Assembly: GCF_903946935.1 (NCBI RefSeq)
Contig: NZ_CAJAXH010000311.1
Location: 1-64,000, forward strand
Source of the DNA: an uncultured Thiodictyon sp.
GTDB taxonomy: Bacteria > Pseudomonadota > Gammaproteobacteria > Chromatiales > Chromatiaceae
Direction: 5' to 3'
Length of the DNA stretch: 64,000 nt
Below, in pieces: positions 40,915 through 51,674 of the stretch (its first letter is position 1; the number at the start of each line of letters is the position of its first letter). Position numbers and translations under genes: made by a program. Under the pieces are notes generated by a model. The model was given only the letters and a program-made list of their open reading frames with translations. It did not search any database and was not told the DNA's origin.

Positions 40915-41130
40915 TCAGCCAAGCTGCGCGCTGCCGCCCTTGCGATAGCCCTCCGCCTCCTCTGCACTGAGGGTGCGCGCCTCCTCCTCCAACATCACCG
41001 GGATATCGTCACGGATCGGGTAGGCCAGGCGGCCGGCGACCGAGATCAACTCCGCTCGCGCCTTATCGTAGATCAGCGGCCCCTTGGTCACGGGGCACAC
41101 GAGAATCTCCAGCAAATTCTTGTCCAGCAT
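40915..41130 (-). CDS. YcaR/Trm112-like small protein
   Basis: A 71-residue protein beginning [19 protein letters not shown], with the [16 protein letters not shown] segment typical of the Trm112-like YcaR family. Only one of the zinc-binding cysteines of Trm112 is present, as in other YcaR proteins. The long frame starting at 41289 is spurious at its N-terminus; ATG 41130 fits the family. YcaR is usually next to kdsB or lpxK; here it stands alone. Confidence 0.9.
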   Translation of the reverse strand: MLDKNLLEILVCPVTKGPLIYDKARAELISVAGRLAYPIRDDIPVMLEEEARTLSAEEAEGYRKGGSAQLG

Positions 41131-41423
41131 CCAAAATTCTCCAGGTTGTTTGGGATTGCCATCGGGGTAGGTTCGCCGTGGCCCGGCAGGGCGCTGCGGC
41201 GCTCGCCGATGATGATCGCCGCAGAACGAGGGCGGGGTAAAGCGCTGCGTGGCCAGACGCGCGCCGACGACAACCCAAACCGCGCGCATGTCACGCTACG
41301 TTGCAACGAGACAAACTCTTTTTCACATAGTTATTTGTGCAAGCGACCCACGGCTGGGGGTCGGCGCAAAGCCTCGATATTCTATACCTTTCGTTGCGGA
41401 AGCCGTCGCGAATCGCCTTAGAC

Positions 41424-41990
41424 TCAAGGGCGCAGGACCTGGCCAGTGCAGCCGTCGCGGATGACAGAGGGCCGGTCCGCCCCACCACAGGCCCCCGCGA
41501 GGATCAGGTCCAGACCGCCGGGAAAGCGGCGGCGCACCTGATCGGCAGAACGGGCGGGCAGGCGGGCTGCCACGTTGGCGCTGGTGGAAACGATGGCGCC
41601 ACCATAGGCCCGGCACAGGGCCGCGGCCAGGGGGTGCTGGGTGACGCGCACCGCCAAGGTGTCGAAACGGCCACGCAGCCACTCCGGTACCCCCGGGCGC
41701 GCCGGCAGCAACCAGGTGTTGGGGCCTGGCCAGGAGGCGAGAATCGCCGCCATTCGCGCGGGCGCCAGGGACAAGACGAAAGGCGCCAACTGCTGCGGGT
41801 CGGCAGCGATCAGAATCAAGCCCTTGGACTGCTGGCGGCACTTGAGGACGAGCAGTCTCATCACCGCCGCCCGGTTCCAGGGATCGCAGCCCAAACCATA
41901 GACCGCCTCCGTCGGATAGGCCACCAGCCCGCCATTGGCAATGACCCGAGCGGCCAGACGCACGCGGTGACGAAGGAAGGTCGGGGTCAT
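41424..41990 (-). CDS. tsaC: Threonylcarbamoyl-AMP synthase
   Basis: A 188-residue YrdC-domain enzyme that makes threonylcarbamoyl-AMP from threonine, bicarbonate and ATP for t6A37 of tRNAs reading ANN codons. It has GGLVAYPTEAVYGLGCDPWN, the KCRQQSKGLILIAAD substrate loop, PGPNTWLLPA, and GAIVSTSANVAARLPAR near the end. The length is that of the single-domain TsaC class rather than Sua5. Confidence 0.94.
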   Translation of the reverse strand: MTPTFLRHRVRLAARVIANGGLVAYPTEAVYGLGCDPWNRAAVMRLLVLKCRQQSKGLILIAADPQQLAPFVLSLAPARMAAILASWPGPNTWLLPARPGVPEWLRGRFDTLAVRVTQHPLAAALCRAYGGAIVSTSANVAARLPARSADQVRRRFPGGLDLILAGACGGADRPSVIRDGCTGQVLRP

Positions 41991-42462
41991 CTTCTATCCG
42001 GCAATCGCCGACGCTACAAGGACCAAGCAAACGCCCGGAGGTGGCACGCACACTGGCAGACGCTGGTGGCGTCGGCCGCGGGTCTAGGTTGTCTTTAGGG
42101 TGCAATAGCGCGCCCAGCGACGTCAAGCGCACGGGCACCGATCACAACAACCCCGGCTCGCGCGAGCCGGCAACTCGTCCAGCGCCGCCACGGCCACCCG
42201 CCACGGCCACCCACGCCGTACACGCGTAGACGTGGCCACTCCGGGCGACCCAGCGCCCCCGGCGAACCCCTTGTTGCCCGCCCCCCGACCAACGCTTGCG
42301 ACGTGTATGGTTTACCGTGCCGTCGTCAACCGGTGTATCGGCGGTGCCCGTTTGGACCGGACAGATCGACACTCAGCTCGCCTAACGGGAAGTAGTTTCA
42401 ACCTAGGCGGCATAACAGATATACTGGGCACTTATCCACTCAGCCTGCCGCGGGAGTATAGC
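41991..42462. other. Intergenic region upstream of glyQ
   Basis: 472 bases between divergent tsaC and glyQ. Composition falls from GC-rich to more AT-rich along it. An open frame continues from glyQ back to 42232, but its product is low-complexity, Pro/Arg-rich and unlike GlyQ. It should hold both promoters; no convincing element, T-box or attenuator was seen. Confidence 0.5.
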
Positions 42463-43395
42463 TTGGACCTTGAGCCGGTGGACGTCACCACATTCCAGGA
42501 CATCATTTTTGCGCTTCAGCGCTTTTGGGCCAACTTAGGTTGTGTCGTGGTCCAACCTCATGACATGGAGGTGGGCGCGGGTACCTTTCATCCTTCCACT
42601 TTTTTGCGCTCGATCGGCCCGGAACCTTGGCGCTGCGCTTACGTACAACCTTCACGGCGGCCTACTGACGGCCGCTATGGAGAAAACCCAAACAGGTTAC
42701 AACACTATTATCAGTTTCAGGTGCTGTTGAAGCCAGCTCCGCTCGATATTCAGGAACTCTATCTGGAATCCCTTCGACACCTTGGGATCGATCCACTCGT
42801 CCATGATATTCGGTTTGTGGAAGATAACTGGGAGTCGCCAACCCTTGGCGCGTGGGGGCTCGGCTGGGAGGTCTGGCTCAATGGCATGGAGGTCACCCAG
42901 TTTACCTACTTTCAACAGGTCGGTGGACTCGATTGTCGGCCGGTTAGCGGGGAAATCACTTATGGACTGGAACGTATCGCAATGTACTTACAGTCAGTGG
43001 AAAGTGTTTACGACCTCGTCTGGAGCCGATCGCCTGAAGGGGTAATCACGTACGGGGACGTGTTCCATCAGAACGAGGTCGAACAGTCCACCTATAACTT
43101 TGAGAAGGCGGAGGTTACCGCACTGTTGGCAACATTCGACGCGTGCGAGCGAATGAGTCAACAGTTGATTACCGACGGACTCCCGCTGCCGGCGTATGAA
43201 CAGGTCCTCAAGGCATCGCACACTTTCAATTTGTTGGATGCACGCGGTGCCATCTCAGTGACCGAGCGCCAGCGGTTTATCCTGCGGGTTCGCGCGCTGG
43301 CGCGAACAGTCGCCCAGACTTATTTCGAGAGCCGCGAGGCTTTAGGCTTCCCCATGCTGAAACGACCACTATCGATCGAGCGCGCGCATGACTAA
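42463..43395 (+). CDS. glyQ: Glycine--tRNA ligase alpha subunit
   Basis: A 310-residue catalytic subunit of the bacterial heterotetrameric glycyl-tRNA synthetase. It starts with [35 protein letters not shown] and includes [29 protein letters not shown] and the class II motif 3 region [15 protein letters not shown]. No ATG lies near the family start; TTG 42463 is preceded by GGGAG at 6 bases and is the best choice, with GTG 42478 as alternative. It overlaps glyS by 8 bases. Confidence 0.94.
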   Translation: MDLEPVDVTTFQDIIFALQRFWANLGCVVVQPHDMEVGAGTFHPSTFLRSIGPEPWRCAYVQPSRRPTDGRYGENPNRLQHYYQFQVLLKPAPLDIQELYLESLRHLGIDPLVHDIRFVEDNWESPTLGAWGLGWEVWLNGMEVTQFTYFQQVGGLDCRPVSGEITYGLERIAMYLQSVESVYDLVWSRSPEGVITYGDVFHQNEVEQSTYNFEKAEVTALLATFDACERMSQQLITDGLPLPAYEQVLKASHTFNLLDARGAISVTERQRFILRVRALARTVAQTYFESREALGFPMLKRPLSIERAHD

Positions 43396-45460
43396 GGATC
43401 TCTTGATAGAAATCGGCACTGAGGAACTGCCACCGCTGTCGTTGCAGGACTTGGCGGTCGCCTTCGCTCGAGGGGTCGCGGAGCAATTGACGGCGCAGGG
43501 GATTGGCCACGGAAGCTACTCAACCTTCTGCACCCCTCGCCGGCTTGCAATCCTCGTTTCTGGGGTAAAGGTACGCCAAGCAGAGAGGGTCATTTCGCGC
43601 CGCGGCCCGTCGGTCTCTGCCGCATTCGATGCAGCCGGCCAGCCCACGAAGGCCGTGGTCGGCTTTGCCCGCTCCTGTGGGGTCGCAGTAGAGAGCCTCG
43701 AGCGCGAGGAATCTGAAAAAGGGACCTGGATCGTCTTTCGCACCGTTGAAGCCGGTGCTCTCACCGCCCGGCTTATCCCACAGATCGTCGAGTTGGCGCT
43801 GGCTGGACTACCTATTGCAAAACGGATGCGCTGGGGCGCCGGAGATGCGGAATTTGTCCGCCCGGTGCATTGGGTTTGCCTGGTCTTTGGCGATGAGGCA
43901 ATACCTGGGACGATAATGGGCATCACCGCTGGTCGTGATACCTTTGGTCATCGGTTCCACGCCCCGGGGCCGCGCGCGGTGACTCATGCGTCACGCTACC
44001 CTGAACTGTTGAGGGACGGTGGGTTTGTCGAGCCGTCATTCGAACAGCGCCGAGCGCTCATCACCACTCAGGTCGCGCAGATTGCGGAGGAAAACGGCGT
44101 TGTAGTCGATCTGCCGAGCGATTTGCTCGATGAAGTGACCGCACTCGTCGAGTGGCCGGTCGCTTTCGTGGGATCATTTGATGAGGCATTCCTTTCGGTG
44201 CCCGCGGATGTTCTCATTGAGACGATGCAGAAAAACCAGAAATATTTTCCAGTGCGCGGCGTGGATGGCCGCCTTCGGGCAAGCTTCGTCGCCATCTGCA
44301 ATATTGAAAGCAAGAGCCCAGCCGAAGTAAGAAAGGGCAACGAGCGAGTACTGAGACCCCGCTTTGCGGATGCCAAGTTTTTTTGGGAACAAGATCGGCG
44401 TCGCCCCCTCGCAGGTTATTTTTCCGAACTTGAGTCCGTGGTATTTCAGGATAAGCTTGGCTCAGTCGCCGACCGCAGCAGGCGGGTGGCGAAGCTCGGG
44501 ACTATGATCGCCACATCAAGCGCCGTCGACCCACTATTGGTCGAGCGCGCAGCGATGCTGGCAAAGTGTGACTTAGTGACTTCTTTAGTCATTGAGTTCC
44601 CGAGCCTTCAGGGAGTTATGGGCGGGTACTACGCGGAACATGGCGGGGAGCCTGCCGTTGTCTGCTCGGCCATCGCGCAACAGTATTATCCCCGTTCCGC
44701 CGGCGGCGAATTACCAGGAACGCCAATTGGCTTGGTACTTGCTCTAGCGGACCGGTTAGATCTCTTAGTGGGGGTCTTTGGTATTGGCCACCGGCCGACG
44801 GGGGCCAAGGATCCGTACGGACTACGTCGGGCGTCGATTGCGATCATACGCATCCTCGTGGAAACGCCGCTGGATCTGGATCTCCATGTATTACTTGCCG
44901 GCGCGGTAGCGCACTTTCCGCCAGCTCGGCTGAGTCAAGATACCGCTGACGCGGTGTTTGTCTACGTGTTGGCCCGCCTAAAGGGCTACTACCAGGAACA
45001 AGGCGTTTCGCTGGATTGCGTTGAGGCGGTTATCGCTGCCGGAGGAGCGGTCATCAGCCAATTAGACCGGCGCATTAGGGCGGTACAGGCATTTCGCAAT
45101 CTGCCGGCCAGCGAGTCCTTGGCCGCGGCGAATAAGCGGATCAGCAATATTCTTGCGAAAACCGACATTTCATTTGCGCCCGACACCTCACCAGATCCCC
45201 TGCTCTTCACGGAAAGTGCTGAACGCCAACTCTGGCAGAGCGTATGCCAACTTGAGCGACGTATTGCACCATTGATTCGGAGCGAGGACTTCTCCGGCGT
45301 GTTAGTGCGACTCGCGGAATTAAGAGAAGATGTGGACGCATTTTTCGAGCAGGTGATGGTCATGTGCGAAGATGCGGCCGTTAGAGAAAATAGGCTGGTG
45401 CTGTTAATGCGGTTACAGGCACTATTTTTGAACGTCGCTGACGTATCGTTATTGCGTTAG
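43388..45460 (+). CDS. glyS: Glycine--tRNA ligase beta subunit
   Basis: A 690-residue tRNA-binding subunit of glycyl-tRNA synthetase: [19 protein letters not shown] at the start, QKNQKYFPV in the middle, an HD-like region ([26 protein letters not shown]) and a C-terminal DALR-like anticodon-binding part. ATG 43388 overlaps the glyQ stop, so the two subunits are coupled. Gene order glyQ-glyS-gmhB-plsC is the reverse complement of the Pseudomonas origin-side block. Confidence 0.96.
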   Translation: MTKDLLIEIGTEELPPLSLQDLAVAFARGVAEQLTAQGIGHGSYSTFCTPRRLAILVSGVKVRQAERVISRRGPSVSAAFDAAGQPTKAVVGFARSCGVAVESLEREESEKGTWIVFRTVEAGALTARLIPQIVELALAGLPIAKRMRWGAGDAEFVRPVHWVCLVFGDEAIPGTIMGITAGRDTFGHRFHAPGPRAVTHASRYPELLRDGGFVEPSFEQRRALITTQVAQIAEENGVVVDLPSDLLDEVTALVEWPVAFVGSFDEAFLSVPADVLIETMQKNQKYFPVRGVDGRLRASFVAICNIESKSPAEVRKGNERVLRPRFADAKFFWEQDRRRPLAGYFSELESVVFQDKLGSVADRSRRVAKLGTMIATSSAVDPLLVERAAMLAKCDLVTSLVIEFPSLQGVMGGYYAEHGGEPAVVCSAIAQQYYPRSAGGELPGTPIGLVLALADRLDLLVGVFGIGHRPTGAKDPYGLRRASIAIIRILVETPLDLDLHVLLAGAVAHFPPARLSQDTADAVFVYVLARLKGYYQEQGVSLDCVEAVIAAGGAVISQLDRRIRAVQAFRNLPASESLAAANKRISNILAKTDISFAPDTSPDPLLFTESAERQLWQSVCQLERRIAPLIRSEDFSGVLVRLAELREDVDAFFEQVMVMCEDAAVRENRLVLLMRLQALFLNVADVSLLR

Positions 45461-45500
45461 GTGGCCTTTTACACAGGGCGATTGCCGCTGGTGTTTTGGT

Positions 45501-46061
45501 ATGCAGCTAGAGCGGTTCGTTATCCTGGATCGGGACGGCGTAGTCAACGAAGACTCGGATGACTATATTAAGTCGGCGGGAGAATGGGTGCCCATCCCAG
45601 GGAGTCTCGAGGCCATCGCCATGTTGACGCGTGCCGGCTTCCGGATCGCCATCGCATCAAATCAGTCAGGGCTCTCGCGCGGACTTTTCGATCTTGGAGC
45701 CCTGAACAGGATACACCGGAAGCTGCGGGAAACTGCCTATCTGTTCGGCGGGCGCGTTGAGATGATTTTGTTTTGCCCACATGCCCCGCAGGACCAGTGT
45801 TTCTGCCGTAAACCGCAACCAGGCCTGTTAAGCCAAATAGCCGATAGAACCGGTGTGATCCTGCGAGGATTACCCTTTGTCGGAGACTCGCTCGCGGATA
45901 TTCAAGCGGCGAGGATCGTGGGGATGGAGCCTATCCTGGTGAAGACCGGCAAGGGTACCAGGACCTTAGCGCAGGGAGGCGCGGTATTGGAGGGGGTCGC
46001 TGTGTTTGACGACCTAAAGTCGGTTTCCAAAGAATTAATTTGTCGTTGGAGTCGCTCTTGA
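45501..46061 (+). CDS. gmhB: D-glycero-beta-D-manno-heptose-1,7-bisphosphate 7-phosphatase
   Basis: A 186-residue HAD phosphatase of the lipopolysaccharide heptose pathway. The nucleophile motif is FVILDRDGVVNEDSDDYI, motif II is IASNQSG, the zinc-binding part is CPHAPQDQCFCRKPQPG, and motif IV is FVGDSLADIQAA. It overlaps the plsC start (TTGA). Position beside glyS and plsC is conserved in gammaproteobacteria. Confidence 0.95.
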   Translation: MQLERFVILDRDGVVNEDSDDYIKSAGEWVPIPGSLEAIAMLTRAGFRIAIASNQSGLSRGLFDLGALNRIHRKLRETAYLFGGRVEMILFCPHAPQDQCFCRKPQPGLLSQIADRTGVILRGLPFVGDSLADIQAARIVGMEPILVKTGKGTRTLAQGGAVLEGVAVFDDLKSVSKELICRWSRS

Positions 46062-46789
46062 TTCTACTACGCTCGCTGGCTTATCAAGCCTTTCTTATTC
46101 TTTCTGTCGTGCTTTTTGGCACGGCAATAGCAATCTCAGGTCGCTTTGTCCCATACCACAGCGTTGGCCGATTAGGCCGTGCGTGGGGAATGGCAAATTT
46201 ATTTGCACTCGAGTATCTATGTCGACTCGATTACCGTATCACCGGACTCGAGCACTTACCGACAACCACCGTGATCGTTCTCTGCAAGCACCAGTCAGCG
46301 TGGGAAACCATAGCGCTGCGTGGACTCCTTCCGATTGACCAGACCTGGGTGCTGAAACGGGAGTTACTCCGCATACCCATTCTAGGTTCTGCGCTTAAAC
46401 GGCTTTTGCCCATCGCGATCGATCGCTCTGCCGGCAGACAGGCCGTTAAGCAACTCATGAAAGAAGGAGCGCAATCCCTCAACGCCGGACGCTGGGTAAT
46501 GATATTTCCCGAGGGAACCCGCGTCGCCGCCGGCAAGCGAATACCCTACAGCATCGGGGGCGCTTTACTTGCCGAGCGGACAGGCTACCCAGTGGTGCCT
46601 ATCGCGCACAACGCGGGGGTATTCTGGGGTAGGAGACGTTTTCTCAAGTACCCAGGAACAATCGACCTTGTCATCGGCGAACTCATTGCCAGCAAGGGGA
46701 AAACCGCCAAGGAGATCAACGCGACTGTCGAGCAGTGGATTGAGCAAACAGTCGCTGCTCTTCCACAGTCGGCACAAACTCCCAATTGA
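46058..46789 (+). CDS. plsC: 1-acyl-sn-glycerol-3-phosphate acyltransferase family protein
   Basis: A 243-residue membrane acyltransferase. An N-terminal hydrophobic helix is followed by the PlsC block: CKHQSAWETIAL (motif I; the HX4D site here ends in Glu, as in the closely related origin-linked proteins of Pseudomonas), FPEGTRVAAGK (motif III) and YPVVPIAHNAG (motif IV). TTG 46058 has GGAG at a 6-base spacer and overlaps the gmhB stop; an upstream in-frame TTG (46040) is less likely. It acylates lysophosphatidate or a related lipid. Confidence 0.88.
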   Translation: MILLRSLAYQAFLILSVVLFGTAIAISGRFVPYHSVGRLGRAWGMANLFALEYLCRLDYRITGLEHLPTTTVIVLCKHQSAWETIALRGLLPIDQTWVLKRELLRIPILGSALKRLLPIAIDRSAGRQAVKQLMKEGAQSLNAGRWVMIFPEGTRVAAGKRIPYSIGGALLAERTGYPVVPIAHNAGVFWGRRRFLKYPGTIDLVIGELIASKGKTAKEINATVEQWIEQTVAALPQSAQTPN

Positions 46790-46807
46790 GGGACGTAAGC
46801 AGTACTT

Positions 46808-46861
46808 ACCCAGTTCCATCTGCAACCGCCCGATCTCGCTGTAAAGCCGATCGGGCTCGTC
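46808..46861 (-). mobile_element. Scar of an IS3-family transposase (OrfA C-terminus)
   Basis: On the minus strand the bases just beyond the dnaN stop encode DEPDRLYSEIGRLQMEL, the highly typical C-terminal leucine-zipper segment of IS3-family OrfA proteins (normally followed by DWLKKK, which is missing here). Neither the rest of OrfA nor OrfB is present. It lies in the 93-base gap between dnaN and plsC, exactly where recF and gyrB occur in related genomes. Confidence 0.6.
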
Positions 46862-46882
46862 ACCAATCAAGAACGTCACCAA

Positions 46883-47983
46883 TTACAGCCGCATAGGCAT
46901 CACAACGTAGGTTTCCCCCGCAGCGTCTAATCCCCGCCAAAGGGAGCTACTATTCCCGTCGTCAAAATGTACTTCCACCTTATCGCTATCAACCGCCCCA
47001 AGTAAATCCGATAGATAGGCAACATTAAAACCAACGATAGTTGCCGCTCCGGCGTAATCCACTTCCATTTCCTCGACCGCTTCTTCCTGCTCAGGATTAT
47101 GCGCGACAAGCCGAAGAACTCCAGGCTCAAATGTCACTCGCAAACCGCGATATTTCTCATTAGAAAGAATCGCCGTCCGTGCCAGCGCTTTCCGTAAAGA
47201 ATCCCGATCCGCAATAGCGACTTTTGTAAGTCCGGTAGGAATTACTCGACTGTACTCGGGATACCGCCCGTCGACGAGCTTTGACGACGACACCGTATCT
47301 CCTACCACAAAGCGAATGAGTCGTTCAGCAATCTCAATCTGTACCGGCGTCGTCGCGGAACTCAACTGCCGCCGCAGCTCATTAACCGTCTTAAACGGCA
47401 CGATCACCGATCGACTCTCGGTTACCCCAAGAGAACACGGATGCTCATAACACGCCAATCGATGCCCATCGGTTGCAACCGCCTTCACACAACTGCCATC
47501 GACCTCGAAGAACAGGCCATTCAAGTAATATCTAACGTCTTGCTGAGCCATCGCAAAAGCCGTCTTCTCAAGTATCCTTTTCAGCACGCCTCCTTCTAAT
47601 TCGAAAGCAACATCCGGCAATATCGATTCCATCACCGGAAAATCCCGCGCCGGCAGCGTACCCAGAACATATCGCCCGCGCCCGGCGGTCAATACACAGC
47701 GCTCGCCTCCAATCTTAAGTCTCATCTCTGAGCCTTCTGCTAGGGAGCGACAGATATCGCCTAGTTTCCTGGCGGGAACTGTCGCCTCCCCGGACTCGAT
47801 CACCTCAGCTCGGCAGCCCGCACGGATCTCAATTTCCATATCCGTACCAATGACGGTCAGGGACTCACCTTGTCCACGCAATAGTATATTTCCTAAAATA
47901 GGTAGTGTTTGTCTCCTCTCAACAACGGACACCACCCGGTTTAACACAGGAAGCATTTCTTCACGGTTGACCTTGACATCCAT
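46883..47983 (-). CDS. dnaN: DNA polymerase III sliding clamp (beta subunit)
   Basis: The 366-residue clamp, with three clamp repeats. It begins MDVKVNREEMLPVLNRVVSVVERRQTLPIL and ends TYVVMPMRL, the normal C-terminus that also contributes to the client-binding pocket. ATG 47983 has GAGG upstream with 8-base spacing; the in-frame GTG at 47992 is too close to that site. It follows dnaA on the same strand across an AT-rich gap with DnaA boxes. recF, normally next, is absent. GC content is lower than in most of the window. Confidence 0.95.
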   Translation of the reverse strand: MDVKVNREEMLPVLNRVVSVVERRQTLPILGNILLRGQGESLTVIGTDMEIEIRAGCRAEVIESGEATVPARKLGDICRSLAEGSEMRLKIGGERCVLTAGRGRYVLGTLPARDFPVMESILPDVAFELEGGVLKRILEKTAFAMAQQDVRYYLNGLFFEVDGSCVKAVATDGHRLACYEHPCSLGVTESRSVIVPFKTVNELRRQLSSATTPVQIEIAERLIRFVVGDTVSSSKLVDGRYPEYSRVIPTGLTKVAIADRDSLRKALARTAILSNEKYRGLRVTFEPGVLRLVAHNPEQEEAVEEMEVDYAGAATIVGFNVAYLSDLLGAVDSDKVEVHFDDGNSSSLWRGLDAAGETYVVMPMRL

Positions 47984-48177
47984 ACCGCTCACCTCTCTTA
48001 AACAGAAAAATATTTAATAAGTTATTAGTAATAAGGGCTGTGGATATGTGAACAAGCCTGTTTTTCTTTTTTTACCAGCGGCTTGAAACAACTTTCCGAG
48101 CATAACACGAGCCCTAAAACCTGTGGATAACTTTTTCAGAAAACAGTCATAAAATATTGCACCCAAGTTATCCACAG
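47984..48177. other. oriC-like module A between dnaA and dnaN
   Basis: 194 AT-rich bases with two perfect DnaA boxes (TGTGGATAA at 48122-48130; TTATCCACA at 48168-48176) and one with a single mismatch (TGTGGATAT at 48039-48047), next to a run of A/T (48001-48034 and 48061-48073) that could unwind. The segment AGTAATAAGGGCTGTGG (48027-48043) is repeated exactly, in inverse orientation, at 56251-56267 after mnmE. It may be the origin, part of a bipartite origin, or a DnaA-controlled promoter region. Confidence 0.65.
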
Positions 48178-49503
48178 CTAAGAGGATAGACTACGCAACA
48201 GATTGCGAAAATCCTCGTCAAGAGCAGGGTCGCTATCCCTGAGTTCTCGAATTTTTCGCGTCGCATGAAGCACCGTCGTGTGATCCCTACCGCCGAAGGC
48301 GCTACCGATTTCCGGCAAACTGTGCTTAGTGAGTTCTTTTGCCAACGTCATCGCTATCTGCCGGGGCCGGGCGATGGATCTGCTCCGTTTTGCCGACAAC
48401 AGGTCAGCCGTGCGTACTTTGAAATATTCCGCCACCGTCTTTTGGATGCTATCAATCGTTATCCGTTTATCTTGCGCCGCTAACATATCCCTCAGCGTTT
48501 CCTTGGCGAACTCCACCGTGATTGCGCGACCAGTAAATTGCGCGTTCGCAACCAGCCGCCGCAACGCACCTTCAAGCTCTCGAATATTCGAACGAATTCG
48601 GCGGCCCACGAAAAACCCAACATCCTCTGGTAGTATAACACCGAGTTGGGTCGCCTTACTCTGCAAGATGGCGACACTCGTTTCCAGGTCCGGCAGATCG
48701 ATCGAAACCGTCAATCCCCAACCAAAACGAGACTTTAGCCTCTCTTCAAGTCCTACGACCTCTCTGGGAAAACGATCGCTCGACAGGACGATTTGTTGTC
48801 GCGACTCAAAAAGCGCATTAAAAGTATGAAAAAATTCTTCTTGTGAGCGCTCCTTACCCGCAAAAAACTGAACATCGTCAATAAGTAAGGCATTGAGAGA
48901 TCGGTAGGTCTTTTTGAATTCGTCAATTCGGTTATGCTGAAGTGCGCGAATCATTTCCGCAACAAATCGCTCTGAATGCAGATAAACAACCCGTGCATTT
49001 GGGTTCGTTTCCAATATCATATTACCCACGGCGTGCATCAAGTGCGTCTTACCTAGACCCACTCCACCGTATATGAAAAGTGGGTTGTAGGCCACTCCAG
49101 GGTTTTGACTGATCTGGATAGATGCCGCACGCGCAAGCTGGTTCGATTTACCCTCAACGAAGCTGCTGAAACAAAACTCCGGGTTAAGATTGGCTTCAGC
49201 CCGACGTTCATTCAGCCCAAGCGAGTGAACTTCCGAAACAATCCGAGCGTGCGTTTCCGGCCGATCCAATCCTCCAACGTCAAAGCGTAACTGCGTAATC
49301 GTCCCTTGACTGATGTGCAGACACAATTCCAGCAACCGTTTTTCATAATGTTGTCGGGCCCAATCTTGCACAAACTTATTCGGTGCCAGCAAACGGAGAA
49401 CGTCTCCTTCCTGGCGCGCCTGTAATGGCAAAATCCAGGTGTTAAATTCAGCTGCCGTCAATTCCGCTTTGAGCCTTTGAATGCAGTCCTGCCACGGATT
49501 CAT
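48178..49503 (-). CDS. dnaA: Chromosomal replication initiator protein DnaA
   Basis: A 441-residue initiator. Domain I (about residues 1-85) binds DnaB and other partners, domain II is short, domain III is AAA+ with Walker [17 protein letters not shown] and Walker [14 protein letters not shown], and domain IV has the signature [18 protein letters not shown] that reads the DnaA box. The start ATG 49503 is preceded by an AAGGGGGA ribosome site. dnaN follows downstream. Confidence 0.97.
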   Translation of the reverse strand: MNPWQDCIQRLKAELTAAEFNTWILPLQARQEGDVLRLLAPNKFVQDWARQHYEKRLLELCLHISQGTITQLRFDVGGLDRPETHARIVSEVHSLGLNERRAEANLNPEFCFSSFVEGKSNQLARAASIQISQNPGVAYNPLFIYGGVGLGKTHLMHAVGNMILETNPNARVVYLHSERFVAEMIRALQHNRIDEFKKTYRSLNALLIDDVQFFAGKERSQEEFFHTFNALFESRQQIVLSSDRFPREVVGLEERLKSRFGWGLTVSIDLPDLETSVAILQSKATQLGVILPEDVGFFVGRRIRSNIRELEGALRRLVANAQFTGRAITVEFAKETLRDMLAAQDKRITIDSIQKTVAEYFKVRTADLLSAKRSRSIARPRQIAMTLAKELTKHSLPEIGSAFGGRDHTTVLHATRKIRELRDSDPALDEDFRNLLRSLSS

Positions 49504-49850
49504 AGCGTTCCCCCTTTAAAAAAACCAACATTTCCAACTGAAAAAAGATATCGAACTGAATCTTTACTTCCCCAGCCAGTTCCCCACTGTTGCTTCCCGC
49601 GTGTGCCAGCGAGCACAGGCTCGGCCGCTCGCCGAGCTCCAGTCTAACGCTGGAACTTTTGAGTGATCGCGACTCAGTGCTGGCCAAAGGCCCCATGGCT
49701 ATACGCTCCGAGCAATGGCGATAGCGCCCGCACCACCTCGAGAGATGAACGATGCGGACGCCTTGGCCGATTCCTCACCCAGCCCGTGCCCAGATGGAGG
49801 GCGGGAATTTGGAGCGCGCTTCCGTCGCGACTCTCAGGGTAGTGCTCCGA
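49504..49850. other. Leader region of dnaA
   Basis: 347 bases between the dnaA start and the typA stop. The first 60 bases are AT-rich, as expected for the dnaA leader; the rest is GC-rich. Short frames here are not convincing. No perfect DnaA box was seen, so dnaA autoregulation through this region is not evident. Confidence 0.5.
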
Positions 49851-51674
49851 TCACTCTCCCCTCGGCCCACGGGCATGACGTTTGCGTTCGTTTTCCGTGA
49901 GGTAACGCTTACGGATACGAATCGCCCCGGGTGTGATCTCCACCAGCTCGTCGTCTTCAATGAACTCAAGGGCTTGTTCCAAGGTGAAGCGAATGGCCGG
50001 CGTCAGGATAATATTCTCGTCCGAGCCAGAGGCCCGAATGTTGGTGAGCTGCTTGCCCTTGAGTGGATTGACAACCAGATCGTTATCACGTGCGTGAATC
50101 CCAACCACCTGGCCCTCGTAGACCTCAACGCCCGGCGCCACTAGCAAGCGGCCCCGGTCTTGCAAGTTGAAGAGCGAGTAACCAAGTACCTTGCCCTGGC
50201 CGTTGGAAATCAACGCACCGTTGCGCCGGGGCGAGATTCCGCCCTGATTCGCCGGACCATAATGATCGAAGTTATGGTACTTGAGTCCGCTACCGGACGA
50301 CAGCGTCATAAACTCAGTCTGGAAGCCGATCAGTCCGCGCGACGGGATCTCATAGTCGAGTCGAACCCGGCCCTGCCCATCGGGCGCCATATCCTTTAAT
50401 TCACCCTTGCGCTCGCCGAGGGCCTGCATGATCGCACCCTGATAGGTGTCGTCCAGGTCCACCGTGAGTTGCTCGTAGGGCTCGCATATGACACCGTCAA
50501 TCTCACGGAAAATCACCTCCGGACGCGACACCGCCAACTCATAACCCTCGCGACGCATGGTCTCTAAGAGAATGGACAGGTGCAACTCACCGCGCCCGGA
50601 GACCCGGAATTTCTCCGGGTCCGTACCTTCCTCAACGCGCAGCGCCACATTGTGAATGAGTTCCCGCTCCAGCCGCTCCTTGAGCTGGCGGGACGTCAGA
50701 TATTTACCCTCACGCCCGGCGAACGGGGAAGTGTTGACCTGGAACGTCATCGTGACCGTAGGCTCATCGACCGTCAGTTGTGGCATGGCCTCCACATGAT
50801 CGGGGTCGCATAGGGTATCGGAAACATTGGGTGCCTCGATCCCCGTCAGTGCGACGATATCCCCCGCAGAGGCCGAAGGCACCTCGTAGCGCGCCAGTCC
50901 CAGGTACCCGTAGACCAGCCCAATTTTTGCCTTATACCGGACGCCGTCCGGCTTGACCACCACCACCTGCTGGTTGGGTCGAATGCTCCCATGACGAATC
51001 CGTCCAAGCGCGATGGCGCCAACGAAGCTCGAATAGTCGAGCGTGGAGATTTGCATTTGGAACGGGGAGTCTGGATCCACCGGCGGTTGCGGACAATGCT
51101 TGATGATCGCCTCAAAGATCGCGGTCATGTCCCCGTCGTGAACGTCGTTGTTGAAGCCGGCGTAACCGTTGATCGCCGAGGCGTAAACAATAGGGAAATC
51201 GAGCTGCTCGTCGGTTGCCCCGAGCCGGTCGAAGAGATCGAAAACCTGGTCGATCACCCAGTCCGGCCGGGCGCCGGGCCGATCGATCTTGTTGATCACG
51301 ACAATCGGGCGCAGCCCGTGTTGGAACGCCTTGCTCGTGACAAAACGTGTCTGCGGCATCGGGCCTTCCTGAGCATCGACCAGGAGCAGTACTGAGTCGA
51401 CCATCGACAGCACCCGCTCCACCTCGCCACCAAAGTCGGCGTGCCCAGGGGTGTCTACGATGTTAATGCGGTAATCCTTCCAGCGCAGCGCCGTATTCTT
51501 GGACAGGATCGTGATGCCCCGCTCCTTCTCAAGGTCGTTGCTGTCCATCACCCGCTCCACCGGCCCGAACCGGTCGCCCAAGGTGCCCGATTGCTGTAGC
51601 AGTTTGTCGACTAAAGTGGTCTTGCCATGGTCCACATGGGCGATAATGGCAATATTACGAAGGTTCTCGATCAC
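49851..51674 (-). CDS. typA: Ribosome-associated GTPase TypA/BipA
   Basis: A 607-residue translational GTPase of the EF-G type that assists 50S assembly at low temperature. It has G1 [15 protein letters not shown], switch [18 protein letters not shown]4 NKIDRPGAR, and the C-terminal domain with [22 protein letters not shown] and [15 protein letters not shown]. The start is GTG 51674. It stands between dnaA and rpmH, on the dnaA strand; it is not a usual member of this origin block, which normally has rpmH directly divergent from dnaA. Confidence 0.96.
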   Translation of the reverse strand: MIENLRNIAIIAHVDHGKTTLVDKLLQQSGTLGDRFGPVERVMDSNDLEKERGITILSKNTALRWKDYRINIVDTPGHADFGGEVERVLSMVDSVLLLVDAQEGPMPQTRFVTSKAFQHGLRPIVVINKIDRPGARPDWVIDQVFDLFDRLGATDEQLDFPIVYASAINGYAGFNNDVHDGDMTAIFEAIIKHCPQPPVDPDSPFQMQISTLDYSSFVGAIALGRIRHGSIRPNQQVVVVKPDGVRYKAKIGLVYGYLGLARYEVPSASAGDIVALTGIEAPNVSDTLCDPDHVEAMPQLTVDEPTVTMTFQVNTSPFAGREGKYLTSRQLKERLERELIHNVALRVEEGTDPEKFRVSGRGELHLSILLETMRREGYELAVSRPEVIFREIDGVICEPYEQLTVDLDDTYQGAIMQALGERKGELKDMAPDGQGRVRLDYEIPSRGLIGFQTEFMTLSSGSGLKYHNFDHYGPANQGGISPRRNGALISNGQGKVLGYSLFNLQDRGRLLVAPGVEVYEGQVVGIHARDNDLVVNPLKGKQLTNIRASGSDENIILTPAIRFTLEQALEFIEDDELVEITPGAIRIRKRYLTENERKRHARGPRGE

